From: Sisyra terminalis
Taxonomy: Eukaryota > Arthropoda > Insecta > Neuroptera > Sisyridae
Direction of reading: 5' to 3'
Assembly (NCBI GenBank): GCA_958496175.1
Contig: OY292278.1
Coordinates: forward strand, 13,082,001 to 13,146,000
DNA: 64,000 bases
The position numbers and the translations under genes were made by a program. This document shows positions 44,791 through 58,207 of this stretch, one piece after another; positions within the stretch are counted from its first letter, which is position 1, and each line of letters opens with the position of its first letter. The notes below the pieces were generated by a model that did no database searches, was not told where the DNA came from, and was given only the letters and a program-made list of their open reading frames with translations.

Positions 44791-46629
44791 TGACATTATG
44801 ACCAATTATGATTGTCAAACATGGCGCGAAATTCAAATTTTGCGCTTTTATTGAAATATCCTTAATTTTTATCTTTTTATATTTTAAATGGTAAAATTGT
44901 TTTTTACATTAGCAAAATTTAGAAGATTTATAAATTTAAATATAAAGGTTTTGTTCCTTTAGGAGAATATTTGAATTATAAACTTGACAAAAAAGTTTCT
45001 AATCTCTTTTCACCCATTTCGATTGATTAAAATTAAAATTCCACCTTGCAAGACAAAGGGAACTTTAAAAGTGTTTTCACTTGTAAATAAAAAAAAGATT
45101 TTTATCAATATTCTTTTTATCTCTTCAATTAACCATACATTTTTTTTCTTCGTATATAAACTTGACACTAATGTATCTTAGGCATGCCAAGAGCTTTCGT
45201 AAAATTTAAATAACAAGGAATACCTAAACTGCAATTCGTAGTAAATCATCCATATGCTATAAAGCTTATCACCTCTTATTTATCATTCGTGCGTAAAGCT
45301 CACTGGTTATTTTTATCATTTTTGAAGTCAAATTTTGCTTTTAGGTTCTTGAACTGATCTTTTTATACCAAATGCGTTAAAGTATTAAAAAAAAGAAGTT
45401 TAAAACAAAAGAACTATTAGAACAAGTTAGTTTCATGAATTAATAATAAACTGATATCAGTAAACATAAATTAAATCCTTTACAATCTTATGTCAAATGT
45501 AAAGATTAACATATCGTTTATATTTCTTGGAAAACTTAAATTGAAATTCAATTCAGGTACTCTTTGAAAATGTATGTCTTTGGGAAATATAATATCGCAG
45601 TTATCAGATTATTAGTTAATCATTCGTTTTGTTAATTTCAGGCCCTATTAAAATTTTCAAACCCTCTTTGAAAACAATAATTTAAAACGATTATAAGCAA
45701 ATAATTTTAGATGGTTTAAAATAAAATTTATCAAACACCTTAGTATTGACAACAAAAATGTAATGAATTCAAAATTTATACAAAATCAAATTTGATGAAG
45801 ATGCAAAAAAATTATCGCTCCATCTAAAATCAACGCTGATTTTTTCTTTGGAAATTTTTCTGCAAATGAAAATTCATGTGACAGAATATTAAATAATAAA
45901 TTTAACAGTTAAATATTTATCGATGAAAGAATATTTTTAAAACTATACTGCATTTTATTGGAAATCATATTCCTCTAGAATGTAAAAGCAGTCTCCAGGA
46001 CACGAGTATTGAGAGAATACTTGAAATTCGATTAAATTGCATTGGTGTTTGCATATGTATTAGATATGCTTGGATAGAGAGACTTTTTAAGGAATACGAG
46101 GAATAAGTTGATATTCAAATAAGAATTGACAAAATTTCTTTCAAACGCAAAAAAAAAAAATTTTTAGCTTACTGGTTTTGAGCAACGACGATGAAGAAAG
46201 AAGTTCAATGATATTTGCTTTCCTTGATAAAAGAACTTTCATTCACCTAATGCGTTTTTACGAAAATGTTAAGCAATGAAATTTGTTTTCAAAAGTTTCA
46301 AATATTTATTTTCACAAAGCATTATATTTTTCAAATATTTACATTAACTTTAATACAGATGTTCTTCAGTCACTTAAGTTGAGCGAACCTTTACGACGAA
46401 AAAAATGTTTTAATTAACATCTTTATGTTTTACACATAAAAATATTTAGAATACAAATTAAATTTTAACTTTTAAACAATCAGAAACAATTATTGTTTAA
46501 ACTTAGGTAGAACATGAATTAAAAGTATAAAAGCAAAATTTTGTTTTAACCTTTTAACTTTTAAGTCCTTTTAATATCTTAACTTAAATATTTGTTATGG
46601 TCTTGGATATTGTTTTAAGCAACCATTTG
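44791..46629. other. AT-rich non-coding stretch
   Basis: No coding signal, paired terminal repeat or RNA gene was recognised. Several plus-strand frames of 60-70 codons are low-complexity. Confidence 0.5.
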
Positions 46630-46716
46630 TCATAAATTATTTACTAAATGTTGTAACGATTTAAATAAATAGAAATCTGATGGAATAACTTTGGACGATG
46701 GTGAATACGGCAATAC
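46630..46716 (-). pseudogene. mariner/Tc1-type transposase fragment around third catalytic aspartate
   Basis: The minus-strand frame reads VLPYSPSSKVIPSDFYLFKS then LQHLVNNL and a TGA. This matches the mariner segment 'LPHPPYSPDLAPSDYHLFRSLQ', keeping the PSD aspartate of the DDE/D triad. Sequence on either side (to about 46990 upstream in the gene sense) is less AT-rich and may be more of the same element, but its frames are too broken to read. An inactive, old fragment. Confidence 0.65.
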
Positions 46717-48278
46717 CCTCCTCCTTAATTTATTAGTTTATTCCAGGGCTTTTTTCTGCAAAGAGGTCTTCTATTTCCGTATTACCGCATAAAATTTTAT
46801 CTGTTAAAAGTTTTTGGATACTTTTGAATATTTGACCGATCTATTAAGATTGATTGGGATTATTTGACAGCTCTGTGACTTTTTGGTATACATTTCGCAC
46901 CATTTCCCCCTTAGCTTTTTATTGGTTAATTTTTTGACATATTTCGTTGGTACCAGTTGAGGAAATTAAAATGATCGAATTTGATTTTAAAACAACTCAT
47001 TTGTCGTTTATGAACTTCTTATGCACTTAGATAAATATTGAAAATATTTTTTGTAATAACTTTGCGTCGCTATCCTGTAATATTCGATGAGCATACAATA
47101 CCGAATTAATATTCTTTTGGGTTTTTGTATAAGCAGTATAACTGCTAAGGTCAGCGAAAATATCTTATTTGAGCCTTTAGTACCGCTGTGAAATAACTTA
47201 AAAGCAAATATATAGCAATTGATTGGCTATAGATTTAAAAACGACATTTTTTTCCGGCGTATTTAATTTCTCAATATTTTGGTAATATCCTATAACTTAA
47301 TAAATAGTTTAAACATTTTTTTCATTTGAAATACTTAAGTTTTGTTGTGATAATTAGATAAATTGAAATGGATTTCTTACGAATAGAAATAACAATCACC
47401 AAGAACGCAAGTCCAAGTCTTATCAAATAAAACTTTTTGAAACTTCATTGAAAACTTTAATCCAATTTTAATTTGGAAGATTTATTAGTTCCTTTTTTTA
47501 GTTGAAAAACTTAACAAAAGTTTTAAGTGCTAAATTTTGCTTGAATCAACTTTAATCTAAATAATTAACTTGGACAAGTGCATTATTTATTTTTCTTTGT
47601 ATCAGTTGAACTGATTTTATCATGAAAAGTAAACCGAGATATTATTTATTAATACAACGAAAGTTCATAACAGGTGAATGTTCATTTCCTCTTGTAATCT
47701 TATTCGTCTTTGTTGCCTAATTTATTTCCTTTTATTTCCGACCTACGCATAAATCGTGACTAAGTCTATAAGGTTTATCATTTTTCATTACAATGTAAGA
47801 CAAGTTTGATATCTATCTTTCACAAAAACATTTTGTTCAAACAACAAAAAAAATCTTGGCTTTTAAATTTTAAAATGAATACTTGATATGCTTAACGGTA
47901 AAATATGTCAAATAAATCGTAAAAATTAATGTTTTGGTAAAAATATTTTAACAAAGATTATAATGGCTAAAAATTATTCAATTGCAAACTATTGAATTCT
48001 TTAATTTTCTTTTTTAAGCAAGTATTCTTTGTTAACTTTTTGAAAAAAACATTTTTTTCATTGATTTAAAAAATCAATGGTTGTTAACAATTGTATATTT
48101 TTCTAAGTCTAACAATTGATTTCAAAATGTTTTGTATATTTTCACAGAATAAATTTATTACCTGATAATTTGTTGAAATGATATTACACATACACAAAAA
48201 AGAAACCAATAAATTCACTTGAGAATAAGTACAAACAATATATTGGTTGAAAAAGATTGATTTAAATTTTTTTTGCAG
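46717..48278. other. AT-rich non-coding; first part may be more mariner relic
   Basis: 46717-46990 retains mixed composition and short protein-like pieces on the minus strand, probably the same transposon. Beyond that there is only AT-rich sequence. Confidence 0.4.
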
Positions 48279-48311
48279 AAAAAAGATGAGAATGAAATCA
48301 CCGAAGTATAA
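48279..48311 (+). CDS. candidate terminal exon ending in a PDZ-ligand-like tail
   Basis: The acceptor aaattttttttgcag ends at 48278. Phase 0 of the following sequence encodes KKDENEITEV and TAA (48309-48311), with AATAAA at 48323-48328, so acceptor, stop and poly(A) signal lie within about 50 bases. A C-terminal (S/T)-x-V is the class I PDZ-binding motif used by many channels and adhesion proteins, and alternative terminal exons that add or remove it are well known. No upstream exon was identified. With only ten codons, chance is a serious alternative. Confidence 0.3.
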   Translation, partial: KKDENEITEV

Positions 48312-48322
48312 ACATAAGAGAA

Positions 48323-48328
48323 AATAAA
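48323..48328 (+). terminator. AATAAA poly(A) signal
   Basis: Canonical hexamer located 12 bases after the stop of the candidate terminal exon. In AT-rich DNA the hexamer alone is common; its value is in the spacing. Confidence 0.25.
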
Positions 48329-50145
48329 TACTTTTGTATTATTATAGCAATTTCTTTCCAACTGTTTACATCAACAGTTACCACATCAATTTTTTTTCCT
48401 AGGATTACAGAAAACAATGACAATGTTGTGCCAAAATACTTCTGATAAAGCAATGGAATGTTAAGCTTGAGTAATCCGTTAAGTTTTCTTTTTATGGATG
48501 TTAATATTAAAATAAATATTTCTTTTAGAAATAAAAATAACTGTGATTTCCAAATAATATGGAACGATTTAAATGTTATATGAGCGGATCTAGGTGAAAA
48601 AATAATTTTTTAAATAATTTTTCTTTTGAAAAAATCAGTTGAAGTTCAAGGAAAACTTTGCATTTGAGATTAATAAGAAATGTTCCTGGAAACTTGTTCG
48701 GATGAGAAATTGTAACGCCTGACGTAATAGTTTTAAAATTTTGGTAAAGAAGACGACAAAAGTAAAAAATAAAAATTTTCATTTGAGGTATACAAATATT
48801 CATTTAATATTCCTACTTCTGCGTTATTTTAATAAAATCAGTATAACTCATTAATATTACACATCAATATTTGGGCAATTCAAAATTCATTATTACATTA
48901 TTTTTAAATGTTCATTGCAATATAACACTTAATTAAATTGAAATTCTCAATTAAATATTAGATTAACCTCTGAAATGAAATGTTTCTTTTTTCTATTTGA
49001 ACAATGTTATAAGTTTTTGTTATTTATTAGAAAATATTTTTAATTCTAACCCATTAATTATAATGCATGAATCTATAGGTCAGCAAATGAATGACGTCTG
49101 AGCACAAAACATTCCATATTTGCATCTATGTATTCGTATATGCATATATCAATGACTTTAAAAGTGGCTTTATTAAATTTTCAAAATTTTAACAATGGAA
49201 AAAAATGAGCATCTTTAAATATCGCATTCCCATTGGCTAATAGCCTTATGCATTATAGAATGCATGCTGTCGTAAGATATTACAGTATTTAAAGCTTATT
49301 GATAAATCATTATGAAAAAATCTTTTCTGATATATTTTTAAAAAAATTAAGAAAACTGGTATTTAAAATTAATATTTTTATACCTGAAATGATTTTCTTT
49401 TTTATATATGTGTGTAACAGCGCTCCTGGTGTCTATAAGAGAAGTTGAATAGAAAATGGCCGTAGGCTGTTATCCGTCAGTGAGAATAAAAATAATTAAG
49501 TTGTGTGAAGAATTAGTATTTTTGTTAGTTATAATATAGAACTAAATGACTTTAAAATCAATTTACTTTTATAGGTAATACTATTATAATTATTTTATTA
49601 TTTTCATTATTGTTAATTTTGTTGTATTAATTGCAAATTATATTACTTTTATAGAAAAATTGGTTTGTCATTGTATTCTATCAAACATTATATGTGTAAT
49701 GTATATATGGTCTTAAGGCCTAAATTTTTATATTTTCAGATTTTCTGTTCCTTTTTTTTACACTTAATCTAATTGAAATAGATATTTGAATCTTCCACGA
49801 TCTTTATATTTAATTTATACCAACACATATTTCAAGTACGATTAAAAAATCTTTTCAACAGTGATTTACCATACTTATGGTCCAAAGTCCTTTAAACCAA
49901 AATAGTATTATTTTAATAATGAAATATCTTCAAATAACACATTAAGACTCAGCAATGCTGAGAGGTTTGGTTTTAAAATAGTGTCATTTTTAACTAGTTT
50001 TTAGTTATTGCTTATTAATTTTTTTAATTGAAATTTATTTATCTTGGAAGTTTTATTATTGATTTTATCAACTGTACCGTATCTAAAAAAATGAATCATG
50101 GCAAGGATTATTGTTAACAAAGTTAAAGCAATTGTTTATGAATGC
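48329..50145. other. AT-rich non-coding stretch
   Basis: Nothing recognised except a short less AT-rich patch at 49421-49490 (cagcgctcctggtgtctata), which reads like the end of a mobile element but has no partner. An acceptor-donor junction (acttttatag|gtaata) lies at 49574/49575 and is weaker than the one at 33994. Confidence 0.4.
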
Positions 50146-50176
50146 CTGAGGAAGACTCAATAAAGGAGCCGAAACG
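50146..50176 (+). other. solo copy of the CTGA-box / helix / GAAACG motif
   Basis: CTGAGGAA (50146-50153), GACTC (50154-50158), a seven-base loop, GAGCC (50166-50170) and GAAACG (50171-50176), then tcgcgag. Layout and spacing match the fold-back motifs at 10530 and 18033. The helix has one A-C mismatch. No inverted partner was found nearby, so it may mark the end of a retroelement or half of a decayed fold-back. Confidence 0.45.
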
Positions 50177-51157
50177 TCGCGAGTCAAAATCAAGTTTTAA
50201 CTACTTATTTTTGATCCTAGTCCTCGGAGAATTTATATAAATCTGTTATCATCAAGGATCTGAAATTTTACCATAATCTTCAAATAAATTTTTCAGTCCT
50301 GTTTTGTTATCCCAAATATCTGATTAGTATTTTAATTGATACCATTTTGCTTAAGTGCATCATTAGAAAGATTATATTTAAGTCAACAGAAAAAAATGTA
50401 TTAAATGAAAAAAAATAATTAATTTTTCTCAGAATTTTCTAACTAAAAGTATAAAAAAATTAATATTTTGCAATTAAAAAAAATGTAATGCAAAATCTTC
50501 ACTTAAAAAAAAAAAAAAACAAAGAAAATATACTTTGGAGATTAACTTTCACGGAAAAGTCTCTTGAAAGCTGCATTTACTTTAAGATTGGGAAGCTTTA
50601 AGATAATATTGCTACAATGTAGTAAGCTGCAACGACCACGCGTAATTTGAACAGAGTGCAAGTTTGATCTTGGGAATATCTCTGGAGATATATAAGCGAA
50701 ATGATTTTATGAAATACAGACGTACGAGAATCTGCCACAGTATATTGAAATTTCCCAGCGATAAAAAATCAAACGTATTGTTTTAAAACTGTCACTTTCC
50801 ATAAATGAACGAAAAAATCTATTATAATTTTTTCCACTCAAATAAATAAAAGGTATAAAAGTGACAAACCTTTCGTAACTAAGCACTACTTTGCTTCGTT
50901 AGCATGGAGATTTTCTATAGATATGAACAAATTTTAATCCGAGAAATATGAAATAATGAGACGGCTTTCAGAAAAAAGCTCAATGACAAAAATTCTTTAT
51001 CATTATGTAAATACATGTCAAGCAAGTAATATCTTTATCCCGGATATTATTACCTGTATTATTATTTTAATCTACCTACCTAAATATATCAGTATGTACC
51101 ATGGATAATGTACCATGATTGTGTATAGTTGGAGTATTAATGAGTATTAAACGGGAA
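50177..51157. other. AT-rich; one less AT-rich patch
   Basis: The patch at 50600-50760 has mixed composition without coding or repeat signature. Nothing else was seen. Confidence 0.45.
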
Positions 51158-51778
51158 TGATTCTGGTTCAATTCTCACATGTAGAAAAGTTCTTTAAATA
51201 TGTACATTTTCAAATTCATATTGATCGAGTTTACTAATTAGTATCGCATAAAAGATAATTGATATTTGCTAAATGGTCAAAATCTATTCAAAAATTAAAC
51301 TTTTCAAATAGTGATTATGGTAATCAAGATAAACCTTATATCGATAGCTCAGTTCAAAACTGAAATAAGTCAAAAAAAAATTTGAAATTGATATTTTCTG
51401 AAAGTATTTTGTATTTTTTGTAGATAAGAAAATTTTAAATAGTTTATTTGGCTTTGTTTTAAAAATTTTTATGAAAATGAATCAGAACCAAAAAGGGTTA
51501 TTTTCTAACAAGTTAATCAAAGTTTGTTGAAAACATTGAGCTTGTTTATCTCAACACTTTGATTTTTGAGTTATTTCAGTTTTGAACTGAGCCATCGATA
51601 TAAGATTTATCTTGATTAATGACTTTTTGAAATGTGTATAATTTTGTATACATTTTGACCATTTTGAAAATAATCAATTATCTTTTATGCGATACTAATT
51701 AGTAAACTCGATCAATATGAATTTGAAAATGTACATATTTAAAGAACTTTTCTAAATGTGAGACGTGAACCAGAATCA
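51158..51778. repeat. 621-bp inverted repeat (fold-back element), arms about 215 bp
   Basis: The left arm starts tgattctggttca at 51158 and runs to about 51372 (tcagttcaaaactgaaataa). The right arm begins near 51560 and ends tgaaccagaatca at 51778. The two are near-identical reverse complements with few mismatches and small indels, for example across cgatactaattagtaaactc and gatcaatatgaatttgaaaa. The spacer is about 190 bases. There is no coding capacity. Arms this similar imply either recent formation or arm-to-arm conversion. A transcript would be an almost fully double-stranded hairpin. It lacks the GAAACG motif, so it is a separate family. Confidence 0.9.
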
Positions 51779-54700
51779 ACTCAAAACTATATTCAAATTA
51801 ATTTAAATTAAATTTTTTGTTTAACCCTTTTTGCTTGGAAATTTTTGTAAGCTCTTTGTGATTACTTCTTACCTGAATTATATTTCAAATTCAAGACTTA
51901 TAACTCTGCATGAAAAGAATAAGTCTTTTCTATTGGGTTAATAAAATAAACATAGTGCTCTATCTGAACGATATGGCATAATTTTTCATTAATTCTTTTA
52001 GAGTTAAAAAGTATTTTCTGACAAAAAGTAACTACTTTTACTTTATATACAAATAATATAAAACTTGTGCCAATTCCACTTCTTTACGTACTTCTGAAGT
52101 GTTTATTAGTAATTTTAATATACAGTTGAGCTCTTTTATGTGATGTCTGAGAAACCATCAATCTATGTTTTTCCTCCCGCGATATTATTGCAGACATTTT
52201 TCGGTTTGAATTCAATTGAAAAATGATTCCTTTCCAATTTACAGGGATATAAAAAGGCAGATGCTCATCTTTTGCTTTGAGTCGATTCAAAGAACTCATT
52301 GAATCAAATCAACGTGGAAACTTGATAAACTGTATTTTTCCCTCATCTGTTACAAATCGATTTTGCACAATATTGCTCATAGTAGATCACCAACAAGTTA
52401 CGACCGGGAGACAAATATGTTATTTAGTTCACATCGATTTACGAGTGTAGATTGATGTGAATGTTATAAATGTTTTAATTTGCATTTAATTATCAAACTT
52501 TATTTATGTATATCTTTCAGTCGTAATTACTGCTCGTTTCAATTTGTTGTGTTACCTTTTTATTTTGAACGATTTGTTTTAGTTTTGTTTTCTTTTCATC
52601 TGCTCATTTTTATTCAATTCACAATTAAGTATTCAAAAAACTGTATAAATGTAAATGAAAATTTTAAAAGTATCGATTTGTGCAAAAAATTGTATTGATT
52701 TATTCAAAAATTTATGTGCGGATTCAATCTGCATATTCATGAACTTAGAAATAGAGGTCTTAAATCAATCGGATTTACCATTGTAGGATTTCAAGTGCTA
52801 AACTCTGAAATATTGAATCTTATTCATTCAAAATGGAAATTTTTGGACGAATATAAAAACTATTCTAAATACAGATTTATAGTGATTCGTACCTCATTGA
52901 ACTTGAGTGGTTTTGCGTGCCAATTTTTTTCGTTTAGAACAACTAAGAATGATGCCAATTTTTTGTGTGTTGGTAAAACAAATTTCCTCTATTCTAAAAG
53001 TCTATTAATGAAAAATTTAAAAAAAAATAAGAAATCTGGGTTAACTTCGTTATAAAATTATGATAAAAAAAAAGTTTTCCACCAAGAAATCAATGAATAT
53101 AATAACTTCTATAGACCAACAAAAAACAATTAGATTCAATTACTATCATAAGGGTAAAGTGCAGATGTCTGGAGAAAATTATGGTGTACCTAACCAGGAA
53201 TTGGCGATTGTCTCCGCACAAAAAACTAGCCTTATTTAAGATCATACTAATCTAGATATTTCCTCACATCTCCACTTGTAGTTGTGGGGAATAGCTTGCA
53301 ATTCCACCTATAAAAAGTTAAGTGGTTCTATTTGAAACCAAAAAAACATAACGACAACTGCTCTTAAACTAATGTCCATTCTTATCGAACTCCATGATCG
53401 CAATGGTGATATTCGGAAGCAAAAAAGCCAGAATTAGTCAAAAATATTATAGGCAAAAATTATTTTGACTTACTGGAATCTGACCATTTTACTTTCAACT
53501 TTCTTGAGAATTCGAATGAGCATTGAAAACTGGATTAAATGACTGGCTTTCATGCTGAAGATCAGAATCAAAAGTCTAAAATGAACCATGTAGATCAGAA
53601 AATTGAAGAATGATTTAGGTGAGCAATAGGGTTTAGCGTTGTCTCATTGATTTCATGAATTTTTTTATTCTACAAAAAATTAATACATTGCATTGCAATT
53701 TTGAGAATATTTTATACACATATTTAAGTATATACTTTAAAATTTTTGAAGAGTTTCTTTGAAAAACTTTAAAGATATAGGCGACTGGAAGCCTCAATTT
53801 TTTTCTTGACAATAATAAATAAATAAATTTTCAAAGAATGATAAAGAAGAATGAAAAGTTACAAACAGTACAAAGATATAAGAGGACAATTGTTATAAAG
53901 ATGAAAGGTAGAAAAAGGAATAGTAGATCTATAAAATTCTTCACCAATACAGTAATATATAATATGACCCTACTAGGATTGAACAATGAGAAAAGCATGT
54001 GAAGACAAAAAATTAAAGTTGATGACCCTGTTTAATCCATTATGGTGAAAAAAATTTAGTAGAAGACTGATATTAGGCTTTTGGAATTTGCTTTACAGCT
54101 AATAACTGTAGAAACGCGTTTTAACAAAGTTATACAAATGAATAAAATTAGTTATTAATTAAAATTTGAAAGAATTATTTCAACCAGAAAAGATAGTAAT
54201 TCATATTTTAAAGACAAAAATTGTATAGGGAAAGCATTGTTTACCGATTTGTATATAAAAATAAATAAAAATAAATATTACGATAGAGACATCGTAAACT
54301 AGGACTAGATTTTATACCTTTAAAAAAACCTTTTTTTTCACAATTCTTGTGACAGTTTTTAAAAAATTGTTCAAGAAAATAAATCTAATTTTAATTGCAG
54401 CTCATTGAGGAAAACCAAACATAATTATTATTTTTCAATCTGGCAGATTTAAATGATTAAACGATATTTTCAATCAAATTCAAATTAGTAAAAATAAATG
54501 CTGATATCACAAGAACATTGAATAATCACAACATTGAAAACATTGATACAATAATTGAATGAGAAATATTAATTATAATCCTCCAAAATCCATTTGTAAT
54601 TTCCGTTCATGCATTACTCGAAGCGAATTTTCGAGGAAAATGATTAATATATAAAATGTGAAAATTTGTTGAAAATTTCATTCTTCCAAATGATTTGAAC

Positions 54701-57700
54701 GAGCAACGTGAATTCATAATTTATCATGTTTTATAATTCGTTCAAGTTCACGTAAACGAGTAGGTAATAACAATTCATGCAAAATTTGTACATATGTCCG
54801 CCAAAGTTTTGGCATGGAATAAGAATAATTGAGATGATTTCTACAATTATATAAAATATTTATTCCCTTTTTTATGGTTTTATTCGAATATTAAAGTAGT
54901 CATGAAAATGTAGCACTTGAAATATACGTGGAGAACAGATAAAAATATTTTCTTGTTACAATTTTAAATTCTATTATCCTCAATGATTTATAAAGCGACT
55001 TTCATAAAGTGCATAACAAATTTCAATTATTTTAAAAAGCTTTGCTGTGTTTAAATGCTTTTTTGGCTACGTTTGAATTCATAAATTATAATCAAGCTAC
55101 AGAAAATTTCACTTATTTTATCATACATTGCATTTTTGTACATCATTGAATAATATATACACAATACATATATAAAAAATGCGATAGTTAAACTAAGTTT
55201 AACTAGTTTCGTAAGTTCAAGCCCTCTTATGAAATGTTCGAAAGATGGATTCTTTGAACTTGAACACTAAGTTTGATATTATCAGAGCGTATTTCTATCC
55301 ACTTGAATCTAATAATGAAGTCGGCGACTCACCACTTGAAATTTCATTTGCTTTTAAAAAAATTATAAAGAAAATAATCGATAAGATTTCAATTTTAAGC
55401 TTCTACTACGTAATAAAATAAAACCAATAACTATAACTTCTCTTATTATTTTTACTCTTAATCGAAAAAAGTTATGAAAATTTCAATTATAAATAATTTA
55501 TGACTGATAAAAAAAAGTTGAAGATTTAATTAATTTTTCAGACGATTTTTAAAGAATTGTTGTAGTTGTTAAAGCTCACAAACTTTATCCAAACAATAAA
55601 ACAGAGAAAAAAACTTCCCAACTTTGGTGAAGCATGTAAACTCTATGATTGTACTGCGGTAAAGATCAATAAAGTACATAAAATAGTTTTAACAAATTTC
55701 TCTAAGTTTTACACTGGCTTATGTAACATAGCACAAAGTTACCGTCTTGATTTTTTTTTCGTGATATTTTTCTTTAACAACAAGTTGAAAGTCTTAATAA
55801 GGATTCATTAATTTTATATTTATAGAGCAAAGTTTTCCATCTGCTTATGTTTCTTTGCAAAGTTCGTCATACCGAATATGGGTAAAACACTTCATAAGAG
55901 GGTTGTGAAAGTTTAAAAGTTTAGCTTTTTTCTTTTAATCAATTATTAAGGAAACATTATCTACTATTTTTCTTATCACTCCATTATCTGAAAGTCTTTC
56001 ACTTATTGTCAATTTTCATCCCGAAAGATTTTTTTTTTATTGTTTTGTTCCATTAAAATCAAATATCTAAGCACTTGGATAAAAGAAAAGAAATTAAAAA
56101 AAATGTCCCAATATTTTTCTTCATTCAAAAACAATAAATACTTTTCAAATAAATCACAAAATCTTATATATAAATTGGCTATCTTGCCGTGCGTCCGTGC
56201 AGAATGGGTTATGCGCATGCGCTCTGTTATCCCCACTTACGTATTCAAAACGTTGGTAGGAGTACTCACTCACTAATGTATTAATTTGTGAATACGTATT
56301 TCGGATTTTCAGGTTTACAATATGTGGAAGCCAAAAAACTTAATGCTCACTTATAAACTTAGCTTAACCTTTTAAGATATATCTACTTATCAGAGTTTAA
56401 ATTTTTAAGTAGACCTTAAGTTTTTGTTTCTAATAATAAATCAAATTAGTTTTATATTAAACATTAATAACGTTTCGCTTTTAACGGACTTTGATTATTA
56501 AATTTGAAATTTCGATTGTTTATTAAACGTTATCCCTTACAAACTTTGCCACCGTTGTTCACTCTTTTAGGGGAGAAATTTTCAAAAATCCTTTCTTATT
56601 ATATATCTGCATCGTATAAGGAAAACATTTTCCAAATTTCATCGACATAAATGGGCACTTATATTTGAAAATACAATGTAAAACGAAAAGAAATAATGAC
56701 CTTTATGTTAGTTAACTTGACTTAAAAGCTATTAGATTTCGCACATTTGGACGTTGCACATACAAAATTGTTGGAAATAGGTGGAAAGCGTGGAAGCAAA
56801 TTAGAATATTTCATTTATTTTAAATAACAATAATTGGTTTTCGAATAGTTCTAAATACCGAAAAAAAGTTAGTATCGAAGATTTTATATTTGAATTGACA
56901 GTGAAATATGTGGCAAAAATTACTACCTTAATGCTTTTCAGTCGAATATATAACTATTCCAGATCACAACCATTGGTTCATAAAAAATAGATTTTAAAAA
57001 GTTTGATTGTTGAAAAACGAACCAAAATTTAAAATCGCCTATTTGGTATAAGTACTACATAAGTATTAAGCTTTCATATTAATTTAGTGAAATGACGTTA
57101 CTTTAAATGTTGTTATTAAAATTATTAAAAAAAAACACTTATATTTTATTTATAATATAATTTTAGATAATTTTTTTTTTTATATTAACAAGTTTTTTGA
57201 TTATTAAATTTAAAATTTCGATTGTTGATTAACTCAACATTATCTTATATTAAACATTTTATTAAGATAAAACCTTTAGTTACGAATGCAATTGGCAATA
57301 ACTCTTTCAATTATAAATGTATTCAAAATCTATGAAGTAAAAATTGTATAATTAAAAATATATAATGAATTATTAAATTTATCGTTTAGTTAGCGTAAAC
57401 CCTTTGTATCAAAACAACAAAAGTTTGACAGAATCCATTAATTAACGACTGCAAAATATCATTTCCACGCTACTGATTTACCTTCCTACGGTTTAACCTA
57501 TTATCCGAGGAGAAAAATGTGTAGGTTTCTAACTTTATTCTTATATCTTTCAAATTATATTGCTACGTTTAACAAATTTCTTAGTAAATCGAAAAAAAAA
57601 TGTTTTCATATTGATTTATTAAAACCATTATTTATTAATAGATACGCAAAAATTCAATTTGAAAAAGAAAATTTCCGCAATGGGTTTTTGATATAGTTGT

Positions 57701-58207
57701 GGTCGATCCCCTTAAATTAAGGCAGCCATTTATTGTTCGTTTTCTTTTTACGTTAACGCTAATTACTTTCGGTTTCATTTACTGAAAAAAGGTCAAATAT
57801 TTCTGAAATTACCATTAGAGGCAATAAACGACTAAGTAAACGGACCCTGAATATTTAATTAAGATAAATGATACTTTATTTGATATGATAAAGTCGGTAG
57901 GCGAAATGAAGCGTAAACATTTAGCTTTTATGGAAAATGTTTTTTTTTTCGGTAAGAAACAAATATTTCGGATGGGTAAACTGGTATTCAATTTAGTGCA
58001 ATAGTATTTTGGTTTAATATATTAAGGTAATTGAGACTCTTTTGGATAAATGAGTGTTATGTTCTTGGGAAAATGATGTAAAGTTTTTCCTGTTATATAA
58101 ACTGCTGTATTTGATCGTTTTGTATCGTGGAAACTCGCAGCTGATCGGGCGTCGTATATTTATTGTTATGCTACTTTGGCATCGCGACGTCGTACCACCA
58201 ACCGGAT
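51779..58207. other. AT-rich non-coding stretch with accidental frames
   Basis: The longest plus frame here (52714-53055, 113 codons) and the preceding one (52480-52698) are low in structure and match nothing I recognise. A GC-richer spot at 56186-56225 (ctatcttgccgtgcgtccgt, then tgcgcatgcgc) may be the edge of a mobile element. An acceptor (cggattttcag, to 56311) precedes a short frame GLQYVEAKKLNAHL, unsupported otherwise. Confidence 0.4.

Noticed and set aside
49574..49580. AG|GTAATA junction as a second recursive splice site
   Set aside because: Short pyrimidine tract and poor donor; much weaker than 33994.
51158..51180. T-arm-like ggttcaattctcac suggesting a tRNA
   Set aside because: No acceptor stem, D-arm or anticodon arm can be drawn; it is the end of the large inverted repeat.
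52714..53055. 113-codon plus-strand ORF with ATG
   Set aside because: No recognisable motif and no splice or promoter context. One or two frames of this length are expected by chance at this AT content.
56464..56490. Minus-strand GCGAAACG near 56474-56481 as another hammerhead-like motif
   Set aside because: No CTGA-type box at the right distance and no helix.
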